This document shows positions 20,567 through 32,400 of a DNA stretch of 42,485 bases, one piece after another; the stretch's first letter is position 1; each line of letters opens with the position of its first letter. The notes under the pieces were generated by a model. The model made no database searches and was not told the origin of the DNA. It saw nothing but the letters and a program-made list of their open reading frames with translations. The position numbers and the translations under genes are program-made. The DNA is from Lenisia limosa (Eukaryota > Breviatea): assembly GCA_001655205.1 (NCBI GenBank), contig LPNZ01011431.1, positions 1 to 42,485 of the forward strand. Reading direction: 5' to 3'.

Positions 20567-22867
20567 CTAGCACAGGGAATGGAAAGACGCTGTTGGTGGA
20601 GACGTTCCAACACAGTTATCACCATCCTTGCAGTTGAAAGAAATAACAGGATCTGGTAACGTCTGGGTCTGATCACACGATTGCAATGGAACATGTGCAC
20701 AGCATAACAACAACTTCGGTACCTTGTGGTAATATCCCTCTTACACTCGGAAGAGTAGCATCACATGTCGAAAGGGAATTGTAGCGTTCCAATACCTCGT
20801 CTGCTGTCATCATGTGTTCATACACATTGAGCTGAGCAAGGTCAATGAGAAACAAGACCAATCTAAGAAGCTCAATACTTGTCAATGATAAAATAAATCC
20901 CCTACAAACCAAGCCGTACTGAGTGCCTGATGTCGGAGAATAAGTGACTGAATCAGCAGATGATAAGCTTGTAATATCGTAAACATTGGAAAGTAACTGC
21001 GGGGGAGGGGGAGGGGTCAGGAAAGTTGGCAACAAGCCACATCAGACCTTCAATGATATGCCCAAAACGAAACAAAATTCCACGCACCACTGAGCCTCCA
21101 ATAAGTGTGGCTGAGTGTTCTCCGGGGCCGTAGTTGATTACACCATTCACAAACAAGGTTCTCATGCTACCGTCAAAGGTGTACACCACGTGTTGCCATT
21201 CTCCTGTGTGTCAGTTGTTCACCCGTCAATGTATATAGTATAAAGCAATGAGAAATAAAAAAATAAGGTTGCATCTGGCCGAAGTCGTCCACACCATCAC
21301 TCTTACAATAGATATTGGATTATAGTGTAATATTAATTCACCCAATCATTTGCCTTACAACTCTGTGCACACAGCTTTCTGCGTGCCTCCCCAGCATATG
21401 CTATAATATACATAGTATACATAGTATACATTGTAAATACTATATACGCACCGAAAGAAAGACTAATTAATCATGTTACTCGATACACCTCAGTTTTTAG
21501 GATCAGGAAGTCTTCGATAAAGGAAGGGAAAGCCAAAAGAAGCAAGATCTCACCGGTAGTAGGCGAAGAACCCCCAGCTGCGATGTGATTGCCATACGCC
21601 TTCACGTTGATCATACCATTACCCTAAATGGCTGTAAAAGCCGTTACACCTGAATCAATTTCAAATGTACTGCATATAACTACTGGTTTCACCACCTATT
21701 TGCCTTAACAAATAGTGACCCCCTCAAACGCTTGAATAGAACATATTGAGGATGTCGGGTTGTGCGTTATTGCCCACCGACACCAAAACGGTGTGTCGCG
21801 CTGACGACCATTGCGCAAAGTCCACAGGTTTGATGTAAATCTGTAGACCATCACCGAAAATGGGTCAATAAACGATAACAGCAAAATCCACTTTGCAAAC
21901 TTAAAAAGTGAAAACAAAATGGCACCATCTGAAAACCAACATCCGCACCTCAACAGAATAAGCGCCGGTTGGCCATGTGACGAGTTGAGAAGAGGGTGCT
22001 CCACCTGCTCCAGTTTCGCCAAACTGTGTATAGCTGTGAAGTGACGAATAAGTGGTAATTGTACATAAAAAAACTATTACTCATTGGGTATACAACAACG
22101 AATTAAAATATTGCCCTTCATAACCAGTCCAGGCCGCATACAAAATGTTGGCCAAAGGTCGGACCATCAACGAAGATCCACAAAGAACCCCTGTTGCAAG
22201 CTCTGAGCAGGCCTATAACGGGAATTAACAGATTTGATCATTGAATTCACGTGTGTAAGATACTATAAAAATTGCTGTCACAATACCAAAAACAAGAATT
22301 CCCACTTACTCTGACGGAATATATCACGTTGCTTTGGAGACTGTTCACCTCAGTTGCCGGAGGAGATATTGTAACATTGGTCCGGCTGGCGGATGTCAAA
22401 TCTTGAATCTGTCGAGTTTTAAGCATCTTCAAAAAGACCGAGAAAAAGTCATGTAAACAACCTATTTACCTCCAAGAAAGCCGCAGTAGACACTCGTGGG
22501 GTCGAGACTACAACTGGTACTGTAGCTTTTTGAAGATAAATGACAGATAAGTCAACTAAAGTGTGATAGGACAGGAAATTTGAAAAGGAAAAAATGTCCA
22601 ATAGCCCAACCCTAACCAAGTAGCTTGGCCTCAGAGAGAGATGTATCAACACGCTCGGAACCTAAATGGTCAAGATTTATTGATAACTGCACTTCACCAA
22701 AGCCCTTTCCACACACCAAAATATTAGATCAGATTCTGTGCAATTACCCTTTCCATACCAAAATATACTGCTTCATGCAAGTGAATTGAGTGGTCAGAAC
22801 CCAGGTAGATGGAAGAGGCAGGCAATATCACAGGGAACAAGAAAAAAAGAAGATAAAAGAACCTCAT
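20567..22867 (-). CDS. secreted protein with a LamG/concanavalin-like domain
   Basis: Minus-strand gene of about a dozen exons from ATG 22867 to TAG 20569-20567. The start MRFFYLLFFLFPVILPASS is a clear signal peptide. Next come exons that read in phase (AVYFGSERVDTSLSEAKLL, TVPVVVSTPRVSTAAFLE). The C-terminal half contains NGMINVKAYGNHIAAGG, then EWQHVVYTFDGSMRTLFVNG (exon 21203-21048), the hallmark WxHVxxTxDG...xLYVNG strand pair of LamG-like jellyroll domains, and LNVYEHMMTADEVLERYNSL, the usual closing strand and helix. A short Cys-containing tail follows (FNCKDGDNCVG). LamG-like folds bind sugars or proteins outside the cell; ligand unknown. No membrane anchor was seen. It shares a short divergent promoter with RPB5. 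An intron near 21.3 kb carries a dispersed repeat. Confidence 0.75.
21265..21410. repeat. dispersed intronic repeat, copy 1
   Basis: Starts AAGGTTGCATCTGGCCGAAG, followed by CAATCATTTGCCTTACAACT at 21343-21362 and CCCAGCATA near 21390. The same blocks in the same order occur at 32367-32461 in another gene. Here it lies in an intron of the LamG gene, just before the exon that begins at 21203 on the minus strand. Repeat class unknown. Confidence 0.75.
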
Positions 22868-23084
22868 CTCCTTTGAACCAATCTGTATAATATGAAGAGA
22901 GGAAAAAATAACAGCGCAAAAGGGCGTTGATGAACCGAGGACGGTTTTTGGGGTGTAGTACGGCGGCGTCCCTTGCTTGAAAAGAAAAAAAGGTGGGTGG
23001 AAGGCACTTTTTCGTTTTTCGCGTTTTAATCCAGTTGTTTTTTTGATTAATTGCTTGTTTGTTAATATTTCAATTGTTTAAAAA
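22868..23084. promoter_or_regulatory. compact divergent promoter of the LamG gene and RPB5
   Basis: Only 217 bases separate the two opposed start codons. The segment goes from a purine-rich part next to the LamG start to a T-rich part next to RPB5 (TTTTTTGATTAATTGC). A G+C-rich core (GTACGGCGGCGTCCC, about 22959-22974) lies in the middle. No factor site is assigned. Confidence 0.5.
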
Positions 23085-24611
23085 ATGGATGAAGCAGAAT
23101 GGCATCGCCTTTTCCGTGTCAGGAGAACAGTTGGTAAGTATGGGTCCCTTATCATTGAAAATGTCGGTTTTTTGGACGAAGTAGTTGATTTACGGAACCT
23201 AAACTAACTCTGGCAGTGGAGATGATTGTGGACAGAGGCTATGTCGTCCAAGAGGAAGATCAGGGTGATGCCACGAAGTTCAGAGAACGCTTTACAGAGA
23301 TGCCAAAGTGAGACCGTTCTTTTTTCTGGGCTGTTTTCTCATGCTTCCTTTTAGTCGCGAGGATCTTGCTCTTCTCGCGGTGCATAAGACAGATTCAGAA
23401 CAAAAACTCTTTGTTTTCTTCATAAATGACGAGAAAGTTGGTGTCCAGCCCATCAGAGCGTAAGGGGAATATGATCATGTCACAGTGAATCATCTTCTGG
23501 GCTACCCTGCTCACCCACCCCAGGGTTGTGGACCGTATGAAGGCTGATAGTGCACAACACGGTATCGTCGTCATCAGGAATAAAATCACACCCTTCGCCA
23601 AACAGGTAAGCTTGAGATATGATGTTCACTTGGTGGTGCAGTGTTGCGAAACCTTTGGAAACACTTGTGATAATATTGGTTCCACAGTCTTCATTGTTTC
23701 TTTTCTTTTTTCTAACCCTCTCCTCAGTCATTGGATCGAGTTGAAGACCTTCAAATTGAGCTCTTCAAGGAGTCCGAACTTCTTGTGGGTATTGGCGGCG
23801 TTCCTGAGGGATCTTGGTATTTGCCTACCCTTTCTGTTTCTGTTTTTTAGTTTGCCTCCGTTTTGTTTCTGTTTTATAAACATCTGAAATCTTCATCCTC
23901 TGACGCGATTTCTGATACCACTCCTNNNNNNNNNNNNNNNNNNNNNNNNNNNNNNNNNNNNNNNNNNNNNNNNNNNNNNNNNNNNNNNNNNNNNNNNNNN
24001 NNNNNNNNNNNNNNNNNNNNNNNNNNNTACCCCCGAAGAGAAGGAGGAGCTTCTCACTACCTACAAACTCAGAGTTGGCGGGTATTCACATGCTTCTTTT
24101 GTGCTTTCTTTTCTTCATCCCTCATCCAAAGCCTTATTTCACGTTTCAGGACTCACAATTGCCGCGTATTCAGATCACCGACGCTGTTTCTCGCTATCTT
24201 GGCCTCCAAAGAGGGCAGGTTTGCGGCAAGGGGATCTAGTTTCATTTGGTTTGGAGCGCCTTTCCCAGACCCCTTATCTATTATGCGTCGTATATCTTGT
24301 AAATAATGTCGTTTTTTGCACCCCCCCCCCCCNNNNNNNNNNNNNNNNNNNNNNNNNNNNNNNNNNNNNNNNNNNNNNNNNNNNNNNNNNNNNNNNNNNN
24401 NNNNNNTTCTCTCCCCTTTAAACATAACAATGGTCTCCATTGAAGGATAGTAATATGGACTTTGTTTTATACGTGCGTCCTTCCCCGCCTTTTTTAATGT
24501 TCCACCCACTCCCATGACAAGTCCACGAACCCCTAACCCCCACAGGTTGTGAGGATCACGCGGCCGTCAGAAACAGCAGGGCGCTACGTCACCTATCGAC
24601 TCTGTATTTAA
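23085..24611 (+). CDS. RPB5: RNA polymerases I-III shared subunit RPB5
   Basis: RPB5 (POLR2E) is a jaw subunit common to the three nuclear RNA polymerases. Exons: 23085-23133, 23217-23307, 23355-23459, 23524-23605, 23728-23788, one ending at 24073, 24150-24218 and 24546-24611 (TAA). Phases agree for the first five. Start MDEAEWHRLFRVRRTV fits the family N-terminus; MIVDRGYVV, VFFINDEKVGVQPIR and GIVVIRNKITPFAK match the N-terminal jaw. The conserved C-terminal assembly domain is seen in LLTTYKLR-DSQLPRIQ, DAVSRYLGLQRGQ and ITRPSETAGRYVTYRL. The 23926-24027 gap removes an expected segment of about 15-20 residues ahead of the TYKLR exon; the 24333-24406 gap falls in the last intron. Several introns end with a CTAAC branch-point-like motif. 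The C-terminus is LCI rather than the usual LVQ-type end. Confidence 0.95.
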
Positions 24612-24853
24612 TCTTCATGGTTATGCACTTCTATTTTTCTAGCACCACCCTGAGAGAGAGAGGTTTCAGAGTCTCATTGATTTCCTTGGTAAATGTGGGA
24701 CAAATATAATGCAACGTTCTCAATGATAGATGAGCGGATACCAAGAGAACAGATTATCTTAAACGATACAAAAACAGTTCAGTCGTCGTCAGAAAGGACA
24801 CATTCTGGAGACATGGGCCTGAAACCGTCAGAGACTGTCAGACACCCAAGCTA
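24612..24853. other. intergenic space between convergent genes
   Basis: RPB5 (+) and the basic minus-strand gene end tail to tail here. It should contain both polyadenylation regions; nothing else was recognised. Confidence 0.4.
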
Positions 24854-26023
24854 TCAAATTGCCTCTAACCTTGGGCGTTCAATCAGGAGCACGCCAGTTT
24901 GCCGCCTCCTCGACTCTTTTTGGACAGTGTCCCGGACGTCTTGACTGGACACGTGTCGCTTGAGCTCCTGCAATATAAGCATATTGGAATACAGTAAAAA
25001 GTTCAATGTAATCAAAGCTGACCTTTTGATGATGTTGAGGCTTCGAGTGCTTCGGCTGTAATTGAGGGGGGACCTGGAGGGAACCCGGGCGTTTTGCGTT
25101 TCTCGGCGGCGCGTGGCTTGGAATGAGCCGACTTGGCTTTGCCTGGGGGTCTTTGGCTGTTTTGGCGGCCTTGGCGAAAGTAACAGCCTCAATAATTCGC
25201 TTCTGCCGCGGTCGAGCCGATGGACGGTGGCTGCAGGGTGACCAACCAATTAGAAAGAGGGGGGGGGGGGGNNNNNNNNNNNNNNNNNNNNNNNNNNNNN
25301 NNNNNNNNNNNNNNNNNNNNNNNNNNNNNNNNNNNNNNNNNNNNNNNNNNNNNNNNNNNNNNNNNNNNNATTTCCGAATTTAGCAAACCTATTGGGCTGG
25401 AGAGCAGGTCGCGTGCCTCCTGGAATAAGCTTGGCCGCTTGTAGTACCCCCTACAATAGAGTAACGACGATAGTGTGGAATTTTCGGAGCAAAATAAGAT
25501 GGAATCCCAAAGGTCCTTGAAATTGATACTTCATTCGAATAGTATCAGATGCCTTCATTTCATCAGAGGCTTACTGTCCCTATCATGCTGTTCGTTAGCC
25601 TGGCCTCCATTTTGGCCTCTTTCTGGAGGATTCTGCTTGATTCCAGTCGTTTGAGTTCATGCTTGGCCTGGAGGGCATTAGAGAGGCACAGTAATCAATT
25701 CCCTCACTCGGTTTTGGTCAACAAAACGATTAGTAATCGGGGCGGCCTTTGTTGTTTTTCTCTTGGGGTGGGCTGAGAGCGAGAAAAGAGGGAAACTTGG
25801 AGTTTCCTAAGCGATTAGAGTTGTCACCCGGAATGGCCATAAAGAGACAAAAATTGACTAAGTGTCTCTCCATCCCAGATATATCCTATGTATTATATGA
25901 TCCCCACTCACTTCGTCATATATAACAATGACGGGTTCGGAGTAGCTAACTTGCTGGGCGTGGTGTCGAGAGCATCGAGGTGCCGGGATTGAATTGGACA
26001 CTATGGTTGTCAGTTCAAACTGA
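24854..26023 (-). CDS. basic, Lys/Arg/Pro-rich 3' gene part, unidentified
   Basis: Minus-strand exons: 26023-25912 (IPAPRCSRHHAQQVSYSEP then VIVIYDE); about 25680-25571, a charged helix (LQAKHELKRLESSRILQKEA); about 25440-25370 (AAKLIPGGTRPALQPNRFAK, cut by a gap); about 25225-25022 (KRIIEAVTFAKAAKTAKDPQ and a Pro/His/Lys-rich run); and a last exon 24968-24854 (ELKRHVSSQDVRDTVQKESR) ending in TGA. The composition is that of a nucleolar or nucleic-acid-binding tail. No family recognised. It may be the C-terminal part of the long helical gene upstream on the same strand; the phase between 26406 and 26023 does not fit directly, so it could also be its own gene. Confidence 0.5.
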
Positions 26024-26405
26024 CTGAATATGGTGTCTCCATTCTGGTAACACCCGATTATCAAAGACTGGTACAGCTCAATAATATACATACTATGATA
26101 CGCAGATCATATTTTGAAGAATGAATACATGAATCCAGGGAAATAAAAAGGGTACGAAGGGTAAGAGGCGAAGTAAACAAGTTAAGAAAGAAGGGAAATT
26201 TGTAGGGCTCCGTGCAAATAATTGAAAATTAATTTCAAAATTTAAGTAGAACATCTTGTAACGAGAACCCTATTCTAGACACATTAATTTCTAATTTTGT
26301 CAATTAATTGCCTCAAGGCCCTAGAAACAAGCGAAAGAAAGGAAAGAATGGAAAGAAAGAAGGAAGGGTAAGAAGGAAGAAAGAGAAGAGGATAGGAGAA
26401 CTCAC

Positions 26406-29400
26406 ATATTCTTGCTTGCTCCGGACTGAGTAAAGGTGAGTCCATGAGGTGACAGACACGGTTCACATAGTGACTGACGAGAATGACGTGAATACTCCGA
26501 GGCTTATCGCGTATCTGTCGCAATTTCAAAAGTTGCATCGCAACTGTCCTTCCGAAGAGTGCGGCAAACTTGTGTGCGTAAAGAGTCCGCGATAGACGGA
26601 CCATCGGCACCTGTTGCCGTGAGAAGGAACAGGTAAAGGAGTTGTTTTTTGTTTTGGAAAACACTAGTTGAAACAACCCATGTTTTGTCAATTGTGTTGT
26701 TTTATTACGACCAGACTTTGAAGAGAATAGGAACGGCCAGGTTGATGATAAAAGAAGGGACGAGATACACCAGACAGTCTCGTTTGAAGGAGCCCAAAGC
26801 CTGGAGGGCATTAGGTTCAAGTGGCCTTTTCCATATGAAAAGTGCTGTTTGTGCAAACCGTTGGGATAAATTTGAGAGAGTAGAGCAAGCACCTCTTCCA
26901 ATAGCTTCTCGTCTGTGAAGTTGTCTGTGCGTGTTATGGTAATGACTCTATTCAAAGAATTGGTATAAAGACTCAACCGAAATGGAAGCAAATCCTTAGT
27001 CCACCCCTCACTCTCGGGGCCTTCTCAAGCTCCTTCTCCTTGGTGGGCTAAACGGTGAGGGTATTGAAAGGCTCACATTGCAACTTTAATCTGATGGGGA
27101 CTGCTTGAACCCCCCCCCCCCCCNNNNNNNNNNNNNNNNNNNNNNNNNNNNNNNNNNNNNNNNNNNNNNNNNNNNNNNNNNNNNNNNNNNNNNNNNNNNN
27201 NNNNNNNNNNNNNTCGCCAGGGCATGTCAACTGAAGAGTCAGAGGAAGGCCGGGGTATGGAAAAAAGAAGTGAGAAATACTCATTTTCAAACACTTCAAA
27301 TATGATATTGCAATACAAAAGACCATAGTATCAGTAATGAAGAGGTGGCCTACTTTTTTGATGATCGAAGAAAGAGAGTTTTCAGCAAGGATCGGTGGGA
27401 GGTTGTCATTCTGGACGAACAGCTGGACAACAACATTCTTAAGTAAATGCAATGACAACTCCTTTTTCCCGACAACAGATTCGAGATGCAGTCTTGAGGG
27501 GCACGAAAATCCAGTCTACTTCAATTAGCAACTCATGTAACAAGTGCCACTTTGGCATTGCAGCACATACCATTAATGCTCGCGTGACCCAGTCACAGTA
27601 ATTTGGTGCGTTTCCAAGGGCTTCAGCCTATGGTGTAAAGTCGCGCGTAGACACTCTCTGTCACTCCAATTACCCCCGTCAGGAACTCACTGAGTGTTTC
27701 AACGCAAATGTAGTGAGGGAAGCAAGTAGCTCCTTACAAGTTGACCAGTTGAAAAGCGGACTACATTGTTAATACAAATGACAATCAACTATTGGTTCTG
27801 CGTAAGTGTACAAAATGCACATACAATACGTAGGAAGGGAAAATAAGGAGCGATTGCGATGAAATAGAGTGCTTACGAGGGGTTGCTCCATGCAATGGCA
27901 GTGTAGGCAAGGGTCAAGCATGCAGTCTGTACGGCGCTGTCCCCGGCGGCTGGGGGGAGGGGGGGGGGNNNNNNNNNNNNNNNNNNNNNNNNNNNNNNNN
28001 NNNNNNNNNNNNNNNNNNNNNNNNNNNNNNNNNNNNNNNNNNNNNNNNNNNNNNCAAGGGCGAAGGAATCTTGATAAAGAAGAATGCAATACACAAACAG
28101 GGGCGAAGGAATTGTTTACAATGAAAAGACAGAAGGGAGCAAACTCGGTAAATGCGGTAGGAGGACGGCCATCATTTGCCCCGCGGCCGGACCCATGTCC
28201 TGATTGTCAGACACGAAACTGATAACACCAATATGCAAAATCAGAGAATTATTATCATTTTTAGCTTTTGACCTGGTAAGACAGCCTTCTAAGAGCTGAA
28301 TCCAGCCCACTTTAGTCATGAATCGGCCGAAGGGTCCGAGGTTAGTCACCAAATTGATCCAGTGCAGTCTTGCCGCATCGGGAGGAAGCGAAACTATCGG
28401 CAATCGGTCCAGTGTAATCTNNNNNNNNNNNNNNNNNNNNNNNNNNNNNNNNNNNNNNNNNNNNNNNNNNNNNNNNNNNNNNNNNNNNNNNNNNNNNNNN
28501 NNNNNNNNNNNNNNNNNNNNNNNNNNNNNNNNNNNNNNNNNNNNAATTTCTGCAAACCCCAAGCAGACAGTGACTATTACCCTTCAACCTTCAACAACGC
28601 GGTATCTTTGACACCCGCTTGGAACAACGAAACGATGTTGATGTTGTTGAGGATTTCTTCGGTCCTCCCTTGCAACTTAGCGGCTTCCTTCTCGCTCTGA
28701 AGCGTCAAACCAGCGGAAATACAACAAAAACAGTACTAATTTTGAATCAAAAGCAAAACCAGTACACTATTCCCAAGAACAAACGCAACAGAAAGAGAAC
28801 GATACAGTACAAAATGGGTCTCATTGGCTATCCAGGTCCACATTTATGATTCCGCATGTCCAAGCCCCGCATGCCTCCAGTTGACAATAGAGTACGGACA
28901 GCTTGTCGGCTCGTTCTTTCAGCCACTCCTGTAACATCAGCACGGTCACTGTAAACGTTGAGGAAACGGTTAATATACATAATTATATATGATATATGAT
29001 ACATATATTATATCATATATCATATGAAAAAAAGTATACTATCTCAATCTAATGTTTTCGTGGCTTTACCAGCTTTCTTCAAGGGAGAAAAAAATGGATT
29101 TTCTTTAGAAGGTATCAAGATAACACTTTACCATCTCCCCCCCCCCNNNNNNNNNNNNNNNNNNNNNNNNNNNNNNNNNNNNNNNNNNNNNNNNNNNNNN
29201 NNNNNNNNNNNNNNNNNNNNNNNNNNNNNNNNNNNNNNNNNNNNNNNNNNNNNAATAAGAATGTCAACATTAGCACGCAGGAGAGGTAAGAGCTTTCAAA
29301 CAAACAAACAAAAGAAAACAAAGAGGGAGCTGTTCACCTCTTCCTCTTCTGAGTCGTCTGAGTCGTCATCGAAGAGAGAATTGTAGTCAATGCCGCTGCC

Positions 29401-32400
29401 TGTGGAGTCAAAATATTATTCGATAGTTGGCTGGGAGGCACAGAAAGTCTGTGATGGAATTATTGCAAAAAGTGGCGAATTAACACAGTACGTACATGTA
29501 CATTAAACAATAATAACCCTAAGAAAGCACCCTTTCAACACATCTGCTGTCCCCTCAACCATGCTCGTACCTTGGGAAGGAGCAGTAATGATGGGACTTG
29601 GTGCTACTACGACAGCTGGAGGAGCCTTATGCGTAAGGACGACAAAAAAAAACCCTTTACCCACATTTTGTTTTTTGAGAGTATCTATTTCCAATGTAAT
29701 TTGATGGCAGCTTTGCCGAGACTTCAAAAGGTCTGAACAGTTATTATTGCAGGTCGCCAAAAAGAGAAGACCTAATCAACTTGCTAAAAACAGAATTGTT
29801 CAATGTGATCAAAAAGGGTATTAAATATCATATACCAACTTGCTTGGGCTGCTATACGTTATTTTTTCAGACCATACCATACCCCATGCCCCCCTCACTA
29901 GTGGCCATTTGAGATGCAATAGCAGTAGCCGCAGATAGGACGGAATAGAAATGCGTCACTTTGAATGTACGTAGCCGTCCAAAGAGGGCAACAGGAAGAA
30001 CCTGGGAAATGAGCCCCTCCCTCCCCCAAGAAATGGTGATAAACTGTTACTCAAGGTCTAGGTATTTATAACGTCAGCCAACAGAGGTGATTTGGGCTTT
30101 TTTGTTTCATAAATTTTCCAATTTTACTCNNNNNNNNNNNNNNNNNNNNNNNNNNNNNNNNNNNNNNNNNNNNNNNNNNNNNNNNNNNNNNNNNNNNNNN
30201 NNNNNNNNNNNNGTCCCGCTGCCAACACTTCATTCATCGTTTGGGCCAGCCGCTTCTCAATCTACAACACATCAGGTCAGCGGCAATATAATCTACAACA
30301 AATCAAGTCAGCGGCAATATAATCTATACGCCAGCGGCAATATAATCTCACAAAAAATCAAGTGAGCGGCAATAAAACAACAACAAATCAAGTCAGTGGC
30401 AATATAATTTGATTGCTATTGAGAACCATTAACTCCACTCACAACAAGGAAAGGACGGAAGGATTCGGGGACCTCGATTTCTGGATGTGTGTGCTGCTTC
30501 CTGAGGCGAACCATCTCGTCAAAGTCCCTCACTGCTGGGTGAAAACAACATTGAAGAAAACATATATATGTCATGCAACTCATGAGCTTGAAACCACTTG
30601 TCAGTACTTTGATGTGATAGTATATCCCATGTTTTTCTAATGATAATTGGTATTCATCAAGGGCATTTATTCAAGGTGTTTAACCAATTCAAAAAGAGCA
30701 TAATATCTGACTTTCCATTCTAACTTTTGTCATTTTATAACGTCATAGTTGGTATTGAGACTGTTTGTTTGCCAAGAGTTATATATTCAGTGATACTAAC
30801 CACACTTCTATTACTAAATCACAAGTGTTGACAACTGGTAAAGTAAGAAAGATTTAGACAACAAACTAAAGCCCTGCCCACTGCATGCTGTAAAACAGGT
30901 ATTGTAGCACTCAAGCACTTCCTCAAAGATCTTCTTCTTCAAGTTACGACGAACAGCCTTGTGAGTTAGTGTGGCATTCAAAAAATAAAAGAAGACAGGT
31001 TCCAGATCGTTTTCGAAAGTTACATGTGATGTGGTAAGTACCCCTCTCGCCCACAAGTTGAATGATTTTCCGAACAGCCACCACTCCAACACGCCTGTTG
31101 TCGATTAGGCGATTCAGCTCCAGTTGTTTGACAGGGTCTGTGATGCGTGCGTGCAAAGACTCCTGTGACACCTTGAAGTGGCATAGTCCTAAGGGGTCAA
31201 CTGTGGAAGGTTCAGCGTTGATATGACAATATATCATATACAGATAGTATATGATATACTAGTATGATTACTATACTGTATTGTTGTTGCCCCCCCCCCC
31301 CCNNNNNNNNNNNNNNNNNNNNNNNNNNNNNNNNNNNNNNNNNNNNNNNNNNNNNNNNNNNNNNNNNNNNNNNNNNNNNNNNNNNNNNNNNNNNNNNNNN
31401 NNNNNNNNNNNNNNNNNNNNNNNNNNNNNNNNNNNNNNNNNNNNNNNNNNNNNNNNNNNNNNNNNNNNNNNNNNNNNNNNNNNNNNNNNNNNNNNNNNNN
31501 NNNNNNNNNNNNNNNNNNNNNNNNNNNNNNNNNNNNNNNNNNNNNNNNNNNNNNNNNNNNNNNNNNNNNNNNNNNNNNNNNNNNNNNNNNNNNNNNNNNN
31601 NNNNNNNNNNTCGTTTGGGGTAAAGGTCCTATTTGTTGGGAATTAACAGCAAGATGAAGGATGATTTAGGTGTTGATCAATCCTTTAACTTTATAGCCAC
31701 CCCCAAACGAGTACTCCTTAGCATTACTGAGGTTCGAAAACGTCTCTGTGGGAACTTTTCGTCTGATCACCCCCTGAAGCTTTCGGCTAATTTTCCTATG
31801 AGGGGGGGGGGNNNNNNNNNNNNNNNNNNNNNNNNNNNNNNNNNNNNNNNNNNNNNNNNNNNNNNNNNNNNNNNNNNNNNNNNNNNNNNNNNNNNNTGGC
31901 TGAGGGGTGTGTGACAGGTTCAAAAAAGGAAGGAATTAAGGTGGTACTATCATGGTGCCAGTGTAAGGTCACATTTAACAAGCAAAACATGATCGTAAAA
32001 AATAAGAGTTTAATGACATGGTTTTTTTAAGATGCCGTCTTTTTCACACTTTGTACCAATTTTAAAGAAAGTTTGAATCAAGCAAGTGACCGTGTTCCTC
32101 TTTCCCCTTCAACTCACTCGTCAAAACTCCATGCAGCCATGATGACAACCTGGCTAACAAGACGAATAGGCGCTCGTAAACGGTCATCAGGCGCACGTGG
32201 GGCTGTTGCCTTGTTATAAAGTGCCCATGATCAACTAAAAGCAAGAGAGCTTCGCAAAGATAAACAAGACCGCCGTTTTATAGTTTTTTCTTTTCATTTA
32301 GTCAAGTACGATATACTAACTTGTTTGCCCTCCCCCCCTCATATTTATAGAGATGCGAAATATAACAAGGTTGTATCTGGCCGAAGCTGTCCGCACCATC

